Origin: Gammaproteobacteria bacterium
Lineage (GTDB): Bacteria > Pseudomonadota > Gammaproteobacteria > Enterobacterales > Psychrobiaceae
Reading direction: 5' to 3'
DNA: 64,000 nt
Assembly (NCBI GenBank): GCA_013214945.1
Contig: JABSRT010000004.1
Location: forward strand, 62,001-126,000
The stretch's first letter is position 1. Each line of letters opens with the position of its first letter. The translations under genes and the position numbers were made by a program. This document shows, piece by piece, positions 19,714 to 29,124 of this stretch. Under the pieces are notes generated by a model, which was not told the origin of the DNA, did no database searches, and saw nothing but the letters and a program-made list of their open reading frames with translations.

Positions 19714-20766
19714 GTGTCACAGTATAATGCTTATGTTGCTGATTCTTTAAATGTTTATGATTATTTGTCTGGCGAGCATCACAGTAAAACCTGTGTTGCG
19801 ATTGGTGAGAGTGGTGTGCCAGCCGTATTGTTGCCCTGCAACGATGCGGTACCAACGGTCCAACCATTATTAAGTATATCGGCAAAACAAATTGCTTGGC
19901 CAGCGGCGCTCGAACGCTTGGTAATTACGGCACCAGTGATTAGTCGTGAGCTGTTTACGCGTTGTTGCGAGTATGCTGCAAGTAATCTGTTAGCGATGTT
20001 GCCAATTAAACAAACACTTAATTGCCAATCTTTTGAATTACTGTCTAACAACCATCTTGACTTGGTCTCTTTGAACGCCATTGCGGCTCAATGGGGGGGC
20101 GACGTGAATGTGGTACGCGAATTACCACGGCTTGATTTGCCAGGGCTAGTGGTACTGGACATGGATTCAACCAGTATTACTATTGAGTGCATCGATGAAA
20201 TAGCCAAATTAGCTGGGGTTGGCGAAGAAGTATCACAGATAACTGAGCTAGCGATGCAGGGGAAATTAGACTTTGCTCAAAGTTTACGAGCGCGCGTTGC
20301 TAAGCTGCAAGGCATTAAATTGTCGTTACTTGACCGCATTGCGACCGATTTACCCTTAATGCCAGGCATGGTCGAACTCGTTGCACAGTTTAAAGCCAGC
20401 GGCTGGAAAGTGGCGATTGCCTCGGGCGGTTTTACCTATTTTGCTGATAACTTAAAACAGCAATTGGGGCTTGATGATGCGGTATCTAATGTACTTTCAG
20501 TTTGCGATGGCGCGTTAACTGGTGAGGTGACAGGGCGGATTGTTGATGCGCAAGTTAAAGCTGAAACAGTGGTTGAACTTGCGGCTAAATACAATGTGCC
20601 ATTAAGCCAAACGATTGCGATTGGTGACGGTGCCAATGACCTGCTGATGATGGAGCAAGCTGGTTTAGGCATAGCATTTCATGCTAAACCTTTAGTGCAG
20701 CAGCAAGCGAGCATTACAATTAATCAGGGTGATTTAGGCGCTGTAATCGCGTTGCTGACTAGGTAA
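19714..20766 (+). CDS. serB: Phosphoserine phosphatase
   Basis: 350 aa. HAD motif I DMDSTSITIECIDE (nucleophile Asp), motif II SGGFTYFAD, and motif III/IV GDGANDLLMM are intact in the C-terminal two thirds; the N-terminal 130 residues form the SerB regulatory extension. It makes L-serine from phosphoserine, the last step of serine synthesis. The start is GTG, preceded at the right distance by GAAGGGG. Divergent from ytjB, as in E. coli. A hairpin with a T-run lies after the stop. Confidence 0.95.
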   Translation: MSQYNAYVADSLNVYDYLSGEHHSKTCVAIGESGVPAVLLPCNDAVPTVQPLLSISAKQIAWPAALERLVITAPVISRELFTRCCEYAASNLLAMLPIKQTLNCQSFELLSNNHLDLVSLNAIAAQWGGDVNVVRELPRLDLPGLVVLDMDSTSITIECIDEIAKLAGVGEEVSQITELAMQGKLDFAQSLRARVAKLQGIKLSLLDRIATDLPLMPGMVELVAQFKASGWKVAIASGGFTYFADNLKQQLGLDDAVSNVLSVCDGALTGEVTGRIVDAQVKAETVVELAAKYNVPLSQTIAIGDGANDLLMMEQAGLGIAFHAKPLVQQQASITINQGDLGAVIALLTR

Positions 20767-20882
20767 TTGCTCGAGACACCATGAACCAATACGCAGTCAA
20801 ATACTCGGCCGTTTAATTAGCCCAGTATTTTTCTGCCGTTCATCTTTGCGCTCATCTCTTCGCTCCAACTCTGCAAGGCAAC

Positions 20883-20915
20883 TTATAGCCCCGTTATTGG
20901 CTATAACGATTTTTT
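20883..20915 (+). terminator. Probable terminator after serB, overlapping the end of the PilZ gene
   Basis: TTATAGCC and GGCTATAA form a perfect 8-bp stem with an 8-nt loop, followed by CGATTTTTT on the plus strand. It overlaps the last codons of the convergent PilZ gene. Confidence 0.6.
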
Positions 20916-23314
20916 ACTTCCTCGGTAATATCGATTAGTTCGGCAACCGCGACAATGCTGTCAAGTTCAGCCTGCAATTGGCGGGTTTTAAAACTGGCTT
21001 GCTTAGCCGCGTAAATAATTTCTCGTGACACGCATTTATAATCAATTTTATCGGTTAATTTAACCGCTACTCTAATCGCGTAAAACTGGCCTTGTGGTTG
21101 TTCTATAAACTCTCGGTGCTGCTCTTCCGTGGTAAGTTCCGCAGCAATTTTCGTGACATAAGTATATTCGCTGCCACGAGTACCGCGGTTAAGTTGAATA
21201 TATATTTCGTTAGTGATGCTTATCGGTGTAGATGATAGCTGTTTGATCGGCTGCTCAAAGATGGCCTTAAACAAATTGTTTCTGGTTAAGGGCGCCATAT
21301 TGCACCATTGCGGATCGGCCGATAATACCGAGAATAAATTAAACAGACGATTACTGTCAGATGGCTTAACCACTTTGGCAATTTTATAGTTGATACCTTG
21401 CTTGGCGATCATCAAATATAAACTACTAATATGATTAGAAAACAGTAAATTAAGAGATTTAGTTAATAGCGGTGGCGGTGAAACTTGCGCCGTTAATTTA
21501 TGTTTATTCTTTTTTATTAGTAAATAAAGCTGTTTGGGACCATCGCTGTACTCGCTTGAGCTGATGACTTTCAGGTTCAACGTTTTACCGTCAGGGGTAA
21601 CTCGCATCACTTCGTAACTGATAAAGGATGCTTTTTCACTGCCTGAAGAGCGCTCTAACAATGGCATTTGAATGTTAACGGTATCTTGCTTTTGGCAAGC
21701 GATAGAACGTGTCAGTTGAATTTGCATGCCTTGGGTTGAAAAATCAATGGTTTTTCCAGTGACTACTTCTTTGTTATGGTGAAGAAATACTTTTGTTTGA
21801 TAGCTGTATCTGTCTTCTAGGCGCAGGGCAAATTGATTGGTGTCGATCAAACTAAGCCCTTCAGGTACCGAATCACTGTGACCAAATTGTTTTAATTGGG
21901 AAAGGTCTCTATTGGCGACTGTTCGCTGCTGATAGAGAGTTTTACTCGTTTGATCTGATATTGGAATTAAGTAAGCCATTACTTCGATATTGTGCAACTT
22001 TAGTAAGTGCTTGTGTTGCTCTGCTGATATCTTTTCTTGTTTAATCAAATGAGTTGGCAGTACCTCAGGTAATTGCCATTGATAATTCATGGTTGGGCAT
22101 AAGGTCAGTTGGTAAACCTGCCAGCTGTCTTTAGCACCGCCAAAAGAGCTGAATAAATCAAATAAACCAGTTTGTGCTAATTCTTGTGCGGTGGCACTGT
22201 AAAAATATTTTTTGCCTCGGGCTACATGGGTAAAGCAATATAAAATGGTGCTGTGAATATCATACGAACCCGCTAATAATTGCTTTAAGCGTTTTGTTGG
22301 GAAAGCAGCAGCGATTTTTTGCAGATTACTTTGATTTTGCCAGTAAGTTAAAATTTGTTTGTTATCGTAATTACATAAGGCCAACTCAAGCTTATATTGA
22401 TTGTCGTGCTGACTAAAAAACAACGGAATACCCGATACTTTATTTATAAGAAGCTGCTGATAACCAATGCTTCGAATTGCTTCGATAATATGCGAAGTAT
22501 CAACGGTTGAGGCTTGACGCTGAGCTTTAATAAATTGATGGATGAATTGTGATACTGCCATATCTTTATGCTGACGCACACAATTAATCCATAACATATC
22601 ATTATGTTGAGTAACCCCTAGCACAGTATAAGCGATGTCCTTAATCAGTTGTTGCTCATCGTTACGCTCAATAGCTAAATAATTAATATAAATAGTTTGA
22701 TCTATGCTGATCTGATACTGAGCTGGTATTTTAATTTTGCAGCCACTTACAGATACATTCGACGTTATCCCGTGCAAGTGGTGGCCGTTGAACAAGCGAG
22801 TTTGGATTTTTGTTACGATATTAATACGTTCTTCACAACGCTGATGAAAATCGCTTAACGAGATAAGTTCGCTATGATGAAGTGGCAGGGTTTGTTCTGT
22901 TGTATTAGTTGGGGTTACGCGCAAATGTTGATTTTTTAACTTATCACGACGCGTCTGATCTTGTTGTTGTTGTTTCGCGCGATAGCTGTTTTGTGCATTG
23001 GTGACTTCTTCATATACCCCCATGGTATAGCTGTTATACGTTGCCAATGAATGCTCAAACAATTCAAGAGCGGTTGGATCTAAGTAATGAGTTTTACCTA
23101 AATGTTCAAACGGTTGGCAAGGGGTGTCTACTTTACCGCGTAAGTCGATGCTACGTGGGCACGGGGCAAATAGTCGTTTAAGTTCCATTTTTAATAAAAA
23201 GCGTTGAGATTTTGACAATTGATGAGTCGCTCGATCAAAGCGAGTGTCAAAATTTTGTTCATTAAAATAAGGGATTACTGTTTGAAGCAGCTTGTGTTCA
23301 GTCTCTGTCGTCAT
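20894..23314 (-). CDS. Large PilZ-domain protein (predicted c-di-GMP receptor)
   Basis: 806 aa. Two PilZ-like segments are visible: a first with NVSVSGCKIKIPAQ near residue 186 and a second with LRLEDRYSYQTKVFLHH, then DFSTQGMQIQL near residue 524, matching the D/N-x-S-x-x-G core. The basic R-x-x-x-R is only approximate in both, so c-di-GMP binding is likely but not certain. The first 100 residues include a helical region with a cysteine (LFAPCPRSIDLRG). No transmembrane segment is visible. The gene lies between serB and radA, as in other Alteromonadales. Partner and output are unknown. Confidence 0.8.
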   Translation of the reverse strand: MTTETEHKLLQTVIPYFNEQNFDTRFDRATHQLSKSQRFLLKMELKRLFAPCPRSIDLRGKVDTPCQPFEHLGKTHYLDPTALELFEHSLATYNSYTMGVYEEVTNAQNSYRAKQQQQDQTRRDKLKNQHLRVTPTNTTEQTLPLHHSELISLSDFHQRCEERINIVTKIQTRLFNGHHLHGITSNVSVSGCKIKIPAQYQISIDQTIYINYLAIERNDEQQLIKDIAYTVLGVTQHNDMLWINCVRQHKDMAVSQFIHQFIKAQRQASTVDTSHIIEAIRSIGYQQLLINKVSGIPLFFSQHDNQYKLELALCNYDNKQILTYWQNQSNLQKIAAAFPTKRLKQLLAGSYDIHSTILYCFTHVARGKKYFYSATAQELAQTGLFDLFSSFGGAKDSWQVYQLTLCPTMNYQWQLPEVLPTHLIKQEKISAEQHKHLLKLHNIEVMAYLIPISDQTSKTLYQQRTVANRDLSQLKQFGHSDSVPEGLSLIDTNQFALRLEDRYSYQTKVFLHHNKEVVTGKTIDFSTQGMQIQLTRSIACQKQDTVNIQMPLLERSSGSEKASFISYEVMRVTPDGKTLNLKVISSSEYSDGPKQLYLLIKKNKHKLTAQVSPPPLLTKSLNLLFSNHISSLYLMIAKQGINYKIAKVVKPSDSNRLFNLFSVLSADPQWCNMAPLTRNNLFKAIFEQPIKQLSSTPISITNEIYIQLNRGTRGSEYTYVTKIAAELTTEEQHREFIEQPQGQFYAIRVAVKLTDKIDYKCVSREIIYAAKQASFKTRQLQAELDSIVAVAELIDITEEVKNRYSQ

Positions 23315-23513
23315 TTAATTCGGTGCCTCAAATCATGAAAATATTCTGTACATCAGGGGGTAATTTATTATCGTAACGCACAAATACTAAAAAAATAACC
23401 ATGATCGTGATAAATTAGCGCCATCAAGGGTAGTACGTGCAATTTATTGTGCTGATGTTTAATAATGAATCATGCAAAAAGTGCGCCTAAAGTACAAATA
23501 ATAAATGAGAGCT

Positions 23514-24893
23514 ATGGCAAAGATAAAATCAGTTTATGTCTGTAATGATTGTGGCAGCGAGCATGCCCGATGGCAAGGGCAGTGTGGTGCCTGTAAAGAG
23601 TGGAACACTATTACGGAAATGCGTCTTGAGACAGCGAAAGATACCAAAGCGAATGAGCGCAGTGATCGTTTTTCTGGTTATGCAGGAGCGAGTGATAATA
23701 CATTGCAAACCTTGGATCAAATTTCATTAACCGCGTTGCCACGAATTCCGAGCGGCTATCAGGAATTTGATCGAGTGCTCGGCGGGGGAATAGTGCCAGG
23801 TTCCGCTATTTTAATCGGCGGCAGCCCTGGCGCAGGTAAAAGCACCTTGTTACTGCAAGTGATGTGTCGATTGGCGGCTAACATGCCGGCTTTGTATGTC
23901 ACTGGGGAGGAATCGCTATCACAGGTTGCCATGCGGGCCAACCGCTTAGGATTACCCACTGACAAACTGAAAATGTTGTCTGAAACCTCAGTGGAAGCTA
24001 TTTGTGAAGTCGCCAATAGAGAACGGCCTAAAATTATGGTGATTGACTCGATTCAGGTTGTGCATGTGGGCGATATTCAATCGGCCCCAGGTAGTGTCGC
24101 GCAAGTCAGAGAATCAGCTGCCTTTTTAACCCGATTTGCCAAGCAAGTTGGGGTGGCAATATTCTTAGTTGGTCACGTCACTAAAGACGGTGCGCTGGCT
24201 GGGCCCAAGGTATTAGAGCACTGCGTTGATTGCTCGATTATGCTTGATGGTACGACTGATAGTCGATTTAGAACAATGCGAAGTCATAAAAATCGCTTTG
24301 GCGCGATCAACGAATTAGGTGTGTTTGCGATGACGGGCAAAGGCTTAAAAGAAGTCACTAACCCGTCAGCAATCTTTTTAAGTCGTGACGACGAAGAAAG
24401 TCCGGGCTCTGTGGTATTGGTGCTATGGGAAGGAACGCGGCCCTTATTGGTTGAGTTGCAAGCGTTAGTCGATTACTCACAAATGCCTAATCCACGGCGG
24501 ATAGCGGTGGGTCTTGAGCAAAATAGAATGGCTATTTTATTAGCGGTATTACATCGTCATGCAGGCATTCAAATGTCGGATCAAGATGTATTTGCCAATG
24601 TCGTTGGTGGGGTGAAAATTACCGAAACTGCCGCTGATTTAGCGTTATTGATGGCGATGATGTCGAGCTTTAAAAACCAGGCGCTGCCGCATAACTTAGT
24701 GGTATTTGGCGAAGTTGGCTTAGCGGGGGAAATAAGACCGGTGCCCAGTGGTCAAGAACGTTTAAACGAAGCGGCCAAGCACGGGTTTACTAGGGCGATA
24801 GTACCGGCTGCTAATGTGCCTAAGATATTACCCGCCGGCATGGAAGTTATTGGAGTTAAAAAACTAACCCAAGCAATTGAGGCGCTTTTTTGA
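23514..24893 (+). CDS. radA: DNA repair protein RadA
   Basis: 459 aa from the ATG at 23514. An N-terminal zinc finger (CNDCGSEHARWQGQCGACKEW), a RecA-like core with Walker A GGSPGAGKST (Lys near residue 109), the RadA-specific KNRFG motif (SHKNRFGAINE) and a C-terminal Lon-like domain are in the standard order. RadA is a branch-migration helicase-like ATPase in recombination. An in-frame ATG at 23505 would add three residues, but GAGAG suits the inner ATG better and other RadA proteins begin MAK. Flanked by PilZ genes on both sides. Confidence 0.96.
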   Translation: MAKIKSVYVCNDCGSEHARWQGQCGACKEWNTITEMRLETAKDTKANERSDRFSGYAGASDNTLQTLDQISLTALPRIPSGYQEFDRVLGGGIVPGSAILIGGSPGAGKSTLLLQVMCRLAANMPALYVTGEESLSQVAMRANRLGLPTDKLKMLSETSVEAICEVANRERPKIMVIDSIQVVHVGDIQSAPGSVAQVRESAAFLTRFAKQVGVAIFLVGHVTKDGALAGPKVLEHCVDCSIMLDGTTDSRFRTMRSHKNRFGAINELGVFAMTGKGLKEVTNPSAIFLSRDDEESPGSVVLVLWEGTRPLLVELQALVDYSQMPNPRRIAVGLEQNRMAILLAVLHRHAGIQMSDQDVFANVVGGVKITETAADLALLMAMMSSFKNQALPHNLVVFGEVGLAGEIRPVPSGQERLNEAAKHGFTRAIVPAANVPKILPAGMEVIGVKKLTQAIEALF

Positions 24894-24950
24894 TCTTGGC
24901 TAGCCCGTTTATTTTCGCATTGAGAACATCAATTTTGAAAATGCTGATGA

Positions 24951-25304
24951 TTAACGGGCTAACTCAGCAAGTTGACGGTGCAGCAACTCATCATTGCCAA
25001 GGTTGAGTTCAACCAGTCGCTTTAGTTCCGAAATGCTATCAATATCGATATCGTGATTATCAAAACCAAGTAACTGATTATCAATATGAACAAGTTTGGC
25101 ATTGATGGTAATGCTGTGTTGATCATCAAGTTTTAGCACTAAGCTGGCAAGATGATTAAGCTGCATAGTTGAATTAGCCGGTTCGGTGCATAAGAAACCA
25201 TGAAGCGACAGATCCAGGATCTGAATTGGCCATTTGCCCGTAGCATCGACCAAAGTGGCGTCGTGGCTAAAGAGTATCCGTTGAAATAGTCGCTTTTCTT
25301 CCAT
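24951..25304 (-). CDS. Small PilZ-domain protein
   Basis: 117 aa with one PilZ domain: KRLFQRILFSHDATLV near residue 4 gives the arginine pair and ILDLSLHGFLC near residue 28 gives the D-x-S-x-x-G motif. It should bind c-di-GMP. The gene converges with radA, and a 9-bp inverted repeat, TAGCCCGTT/AACGGGCTA at 24901-24961, spans the gap and its stop codon. The target of the signal is unknown. Confidence 0.85.
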   Translation of the reverse strand: MEEKRLFQRILFSHDATLVDATGKWPIQILDLSLHGFLCTEPANSTMQLNHLASLVLKLDDQHSITINAKLVHIDNQLLGFDNHDIDIDSISELKRLVELNLGNDELLHRQLAELAR

Positions 25305-25455
25305 TGTCCTGATCCCTAGATTATTTTCAAAAAACCCTTCTAATTATAGCCTAAGATAGCTAAGGCGTGATTGGCAAGTTTTTTTTGTTTTAAATCAATG
25401 GCTGAAGCAGGCGATAACAGACCTCAACCATGATTTACACTGAGTATAGTCGGAC

Positions 25456-27120
25456 TTATGAAATACGTTTGTATTTTATTCTATGCGGTTGAGTGGCGGC
25501 TTCACCTAAGGTTTCCTTGAGCCATTTTTCGTAGTCGCTGTAGTTTCCTTCATAGAAATTTATCTTACCCTCGTCACGATAATCAAGGATATGGGTGGCG
25601 ACTCGATCTAAAAACCAGCGATCGTGAGAAATAACCAAGGCACAGCCCGGGAAATCAAGCAAGGCATCTTCGAGTGCACGTAAGGTTTCAACATCGAGAT
25701 CATTGGTTGGTTCATCGAGTAAAATAACATTGGCACCCGCTCTGAGTAACTTAGCTAGGTGTACTCTGTTACGTTCGCCACCCGACAAATCACCAATGCG
25801 TTTTTGCTGATCGCCGCCTTTAAAGTTAAAGCGACCGACATAAGCTCGTGACTGGATCTGTAAGGTACCGACGGTTAAAATGTCTTGATCATCGGTAATT
25901 TCTTGAAATACGGTATTGGAGTCTTTCATGTCATCGCGGAACTGGTCGACACTGGCTAAACTTACTGAGTCGCCAATGACTATCGTGCCAGAGTCTGGCT
26001 GCTCACGGCCGGTGATCATGTTGAACAGGGTCGATTTACCCGCGCCGTTAGGACCAATAATGCCAACGATAGCCCCTTTGGGAATGCTAAAGCTTAAATC
26101 GTCAATCAGCACTCGGCCATCATAAGACTTAGTCAGGTTGTTAATATCAATAACCTGATCGCCAAGGCGTGGTCCTGGTGGAATAAAGAGCTCGTTGGTT
26201 TCATTACGCAGTTGAAAATCAGCTTGGTTTAGTTCTTCAAAACGTGACATCCGTGCTTTGCTTTTTGCTTGGCGACCTTTTGCGTTTGAGCGAACCCATT
26301 CCAGCTCTTTGGCAATCGATTTTTGGCGGGCTTTCTCTTGTGATTTTTCTTGACTTAAGCGGGCGTCTTTTTGTTCTAGCCAGCTTGAGTAATTACCTTC
26401 CCATGGAATGCCCTGACCACGGTCTAGCTCTAAGATCCAGCCTGCGACATTATCGAGGAAATATCTATCGTGGGTAATGGCGACCACCGTGCCTGGGTAA
26501 TCATGTAAGAAACGTTCCAGCCATGCCACTGATTCTGCGTCAAGGTGGTTGGTTGGCTCATCAAGCAATAACATATCGGGTTTTTCAAGCAGTAAACGAC
26601 AAAGTGCGACTCGGCGGCGTTCACCACCCGACAATATACCTATTTTACGATCCCAATCAGGCAGGCGTAGTGCATCGGCCGCACGTTCAAGGGCATTATC
26701 AAGATTATGACCATCTTGCGTTTGAATTAATGCTTCTAAATCGCCTTGCTCTTTGGCTAATTTGTCAAAATCAGCATTCTCTTCGGCGTATTCAGCATAA
26801 ACCTGATCTAGCCGTACTAAGGCATTTTTAACCTCTTTAAAAGCTTCTTCGACCGACTCGCGCACTGTTTTTTCATTATCTAATACGGGTTCTTGCGGCA
26901 GGTAACCAATTCGGATATCGGCCAACGCACGAGCTTCACCTTCAATATCGGTATCAAGTCCGGCCATAATGCGCAGTAAAGTTGACTTACCTGAACCGTT
27001 TAATCCGAGCACACCAATTTTTGCGCCAGGAAAAAAGCTGAGAGAAATGTCTTTTAAGATATGCTTTTTCGGTGGCACGACTTTGCCAACCCGATGCATT
27101 GAATAAATAAATTGAGCCAT
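25456..27120 (-). CDS. ettA: Energy-dependent translational throttle protein EttA (ABC-F)
   Basis: 554 aa, the E. coli EttA length. Two ABC ATPase domains are joined by an ABC-F linker: Walker A GLNGSGKST and GPNGAGKST, signatures LSGGERRRVALCR and LSGGERNRVHLAK, and LLDEPTNHLD / LLDEPTNDLD. The sequence MHRVGKVVPPKKHILKDISLSFFPGAKIG (first part MAQFIYSMHRVGKVVPPK) is typical of EttA. It binds the ribosomal E site and gates early elongation according to the ATP/ADP ratio. Monocistronic. Confidence 0.96.
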   Translation of the reverse strand: MAQFIYSMHRVGKVVPPKKHILKDISLSFFPGAKIGVLGLNGSGKSTLLRIMAGLDTDIEGEARALADIRIGYLPQEPVLDNEKTVRESVEEAFKEVKNALVRLDQVYAEYAEENADFDKLAKEQGDLEALIQTQDGHNLDNALERAADALRLPDWDRKIGILSGGERRRVALCRLLLEKPDMLLLDEPTNHLDAESVAWLERFLHDYPGTVVAITHDRYFLDNVAGWILELDRGQGIPWEGNYSSWLEQKDARLSQEKSQEKARQKSIAKELEWVRSNAKGRQAKSKARMSRFEELNQADFQLRNETNELFIPPGPRLGDQVIDINNLTKSYDGRVLIDDLSFSIPKGAIVGIIGPNGAGKSTLFNMITGREQPDSGTIVIGDSVSLASVDQFRDDMKDSNTVFQEITDDQDILTVGTLQIQSRAYVGRFNFKGGDQQKRIGDLSGGERNRVHLAKLLRAGANVILLDEPTNDLDVETLRALEDALLDFPGCALVISHDRWFLDRVATHILDYRDEGKINFYEGNYSDYEKWLKETLGEAATQPHRIKYKRIS

Positions 27121-27369
27121 TGTGGTTCCTTAGCGTTAATCAATTTTGAGTCTAGGACTAGTGTAAACAAAAAATCGTAATCAGTGTATGGCTAATTAGC
27201 TTGGTACTCTACGCGGCAAGTTATTTGGTCAATAAACGATAAATCAGCAGTCGATTGAACTGCATTACTGATCGCTTGATCCGTAAGGTTCGTTGGCACA
27301 ATGTCGAAAATATTCAATAAACGTGCTGGTTAAATATTTAATATTAAGTTTTTAACCAGAGGCAAGATC

Positions 27370-27831
27370 ATGACAAAACGATTAAATCACTTCACGATAT
27401 CACCGCAAGCGATGACGATCTTAATTGAACAGGAAAAATACCTAAACCAGCAGTTCACGAGCGAGCATACCGTGACAATGGCAATTTGGGAGTTAGTTAA
27501 ACTGCGAATTTCTCAAATTAACCAATGCGCCTATTGCATCGACATGCATACCAAAGATGCGTTTAAGCTTGGCGAAACATCCGAGCGAATTATCGGCTTA
27601 AGCGCCTGGCGCGATATGCCATTATATTCCCAGCATGAGCAAAGTGCTTTAACATGGAGTGAGTCAGTTACCAGCGGGCAAACAATAAACGATGCAGATT
27701 ATCAAGCGGCGGTTAAAATTTTTGGTGAGCGTGGTTTGTTTGATTTGACGATTGCGGTTAATGCCATCAACAGTTGGAATAGAATTGTCAAAGCCTTTAA
27801 ACCCGAAGTTGGCATTTATCAGCCCAGTTAA
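27370..27831 (+). CDS. Carboxymuconolactone decarboxylase / AhpD-like family protein
   Basis: 153 aa. The AhpD-core redox motif C-x-x-C is in INQCAYCIDMHTKDA, followed by the conserved E and W positions in LSAWRDMPLYSQHEQSALTW. Such proteins are peroxidase-like disulfide enzymes. The start is ATG after AGAGGCAAGATC. An AraC-type regulator gene follows 16 nt downstream, so the two may form one unit. Substrate unknown. Confidence 0.9.
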   Translation: MTKRLNHFTISPQAMTILIEQEKYLNQQFTSEHTVTMAIWELVKLRISQINQCAYCIDMHTKDAFKLGETSERIIGLSAWRDMPLYSQHEQSALTWSESVTSGQTINDADYQAAVKIFGERGLFDLTIAVNAINSWNRIVKAFKPEVGIYQPS

Positions 27832-27847
27832 AGCCGTTATAAATCAC

Positions 27848-28645
27848 GTGGAGTCCAGTATCGATTTTACACTCTTTCAGCCTCAAGCATTATTATCGAC
27901 CCATATCCAGGGGTTGTGGGTTGCATCGACCTCACTAAACCAGCAGCAGTCGCTGACTCGGTGGTTATATGGCGATGCTGGCAGCGGTATTATATTTAAT
28001 TTAACGAGAAACATTGAGTTGGCAGGGGTGACACATTCGCCGGGAGTGATTTTGCAACCCGTGTCGACACAAGCGCAGACCATTAGCCTGGCGCCAGGCT
28101 CACAACTGGTGGGGGTGCGCTTTCATCCGGCGGCAGCTCTGGGAGTATTGACCGTGTTTGCCGAACAGTCGCTGGCTTTAGAGCCGCAAGGTCAGCATTT
28201 GCCAGCGCTTAATGCTTTGTTTAACGATTTAAGCAAGGTCAGCGGTCATTACGCACAAATCGTTATCTTATATCGTTGGTTACATCAGTTGCTCGGTGTA
28301 GCGCAATCGCCTCCTTACTCATTGACCCAAGCACTTGATGACTTACAAAGGCGTCAATCGACGGGGCATTTAACGGGCGACATTGCAAAAATCAGTGGCA
28401 ATATCGGGCTAAGTCAACGGCAACTCGAACGTCAATGTCAAAAATGGCTTGGCATTACCGCCAAACATTATCAAAGGATTATGCGTGTTAATGATACCCG
28501 TAACTCACTTAAACATAATCCTGATATTGATTTGGCAACTCTGGCGTTAGAAAAGGGCTTTACCGATCAGGCTCACATGACGCGAGAATTTAAAAATATT
28601 GCCCAAATCACACCGAAAAAATTTACTCTGTTGCTAAAAGCGTAA
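27848..28645 (+). CDS. AraC family transcriptional regulator
   Basis: 265 aa from GTG at 27848, which avoids an 80-nt overlap with the upstream gene that an in-frame ATG at 27752 would impose; no strong ribosome-binding site supports either. The C-terminal 100 residues hold the two helix-turn-helix units of the AraC DNA-binding domain (SGNIGLSQRQLERQCQKWLG, then LATLALEKGFTDQAHMTREFKNIAQITPKKF). The N-terminal ligand domain resembles those of uncharacterised AraC regulators. It probably controls the adjacent AhpD-like gene. Confidence 0.85.
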   Translation: MESSIDFTLFQPQALLSTHIQGLWVASTSLNQQQSLTRWLYGDAGSGIIFNLTRNIELAGVTHSPGVILQPVSTQAQTISLAPGSQLVGVRFHPAAALGVLTVFAEQSLALEPQGQHLPALNALFNDLSKVSGHYAQIVILYRWLHQLLGVAQSPPYSLTQALDDLQRRQSTGHLTGDIAKISGNIGLSQRQLERQCQKWLGITAKHYQRIMRVNDTRNSLKHNPDIDLATLALEKGFTDQAHMTREFKNIAQITPKKFTLLLKA

Positions 28646-28669
28646 ATTTAATTTGCAACCGCTGATCTT

Positions 28670-29044
28670 TTATTGCTGATTCAGCCCCAGCTCGCGTTGC
28701 TTGGTTTTGGTCAAATTCAAAGAGGCTAAGCGATACGATTCTTTAAGGTAATATTGTAGCGCGTCGGGATCCTGTGTGACGTCATAAGCCTGAATCCATT
28801 TCATGCCGCGGTTGGCAAAATAGGGCGCTGGTCGATAACCCGGCTGTTGTTTTAAAAATTCATAATTGAGCGCCGAGGTTTTAAAGGTAAATGCGGGGTT
28901 ATCACCGTTGCCCCAACCACCAATAGCGAATACTTTACCACTCGTTTTGTCTCCCACTTTCCAGACATCAGAATTGCCCCATTGCACAACGTGTGAAGTA
29001 ACAGGCAAAGAGCCGCAAAAAATATTGAATTGATCATATGTCAT
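28670..29044 (-). CDS. MmcQ/YjbR family protein
   Basis: 124 aa. MTYDQFNIFCGSLPVTSHVVQWGNSDVWKVGDKTSG and GMKWIQAYDVTQDPDALQYYLKESYRL (cited here by their cores FCGSLP, WKVGDKTSGKVFA and LKESYRL) are the YjbR/CyaY-like double-wing DNA-binding fold. Members are small cytoplasmic proteins of unknown function. It is convergent with the AraC gene, 24 nt away. Confidence 0.85.
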   Translation of the reverse strand: MTYDQFNIFCGSLPVTSHVVQWGNSDVWKVGDKTSGKVFAIGGWGNGDNPAFTFKTSALNYEFLKQQPGYRPAPYFANRGMKWIQAYDVTQDPDALQYYLKESYRLASLNLTKTKQRELGLNQQ

Positions 29045-29124
29045 GTTTATTCCCGCACTTATTCATCGGTATTAGTCATCTGTATTATTCATCGATATTA
29101 GTCATAGTATTAATCACGGCCAAT

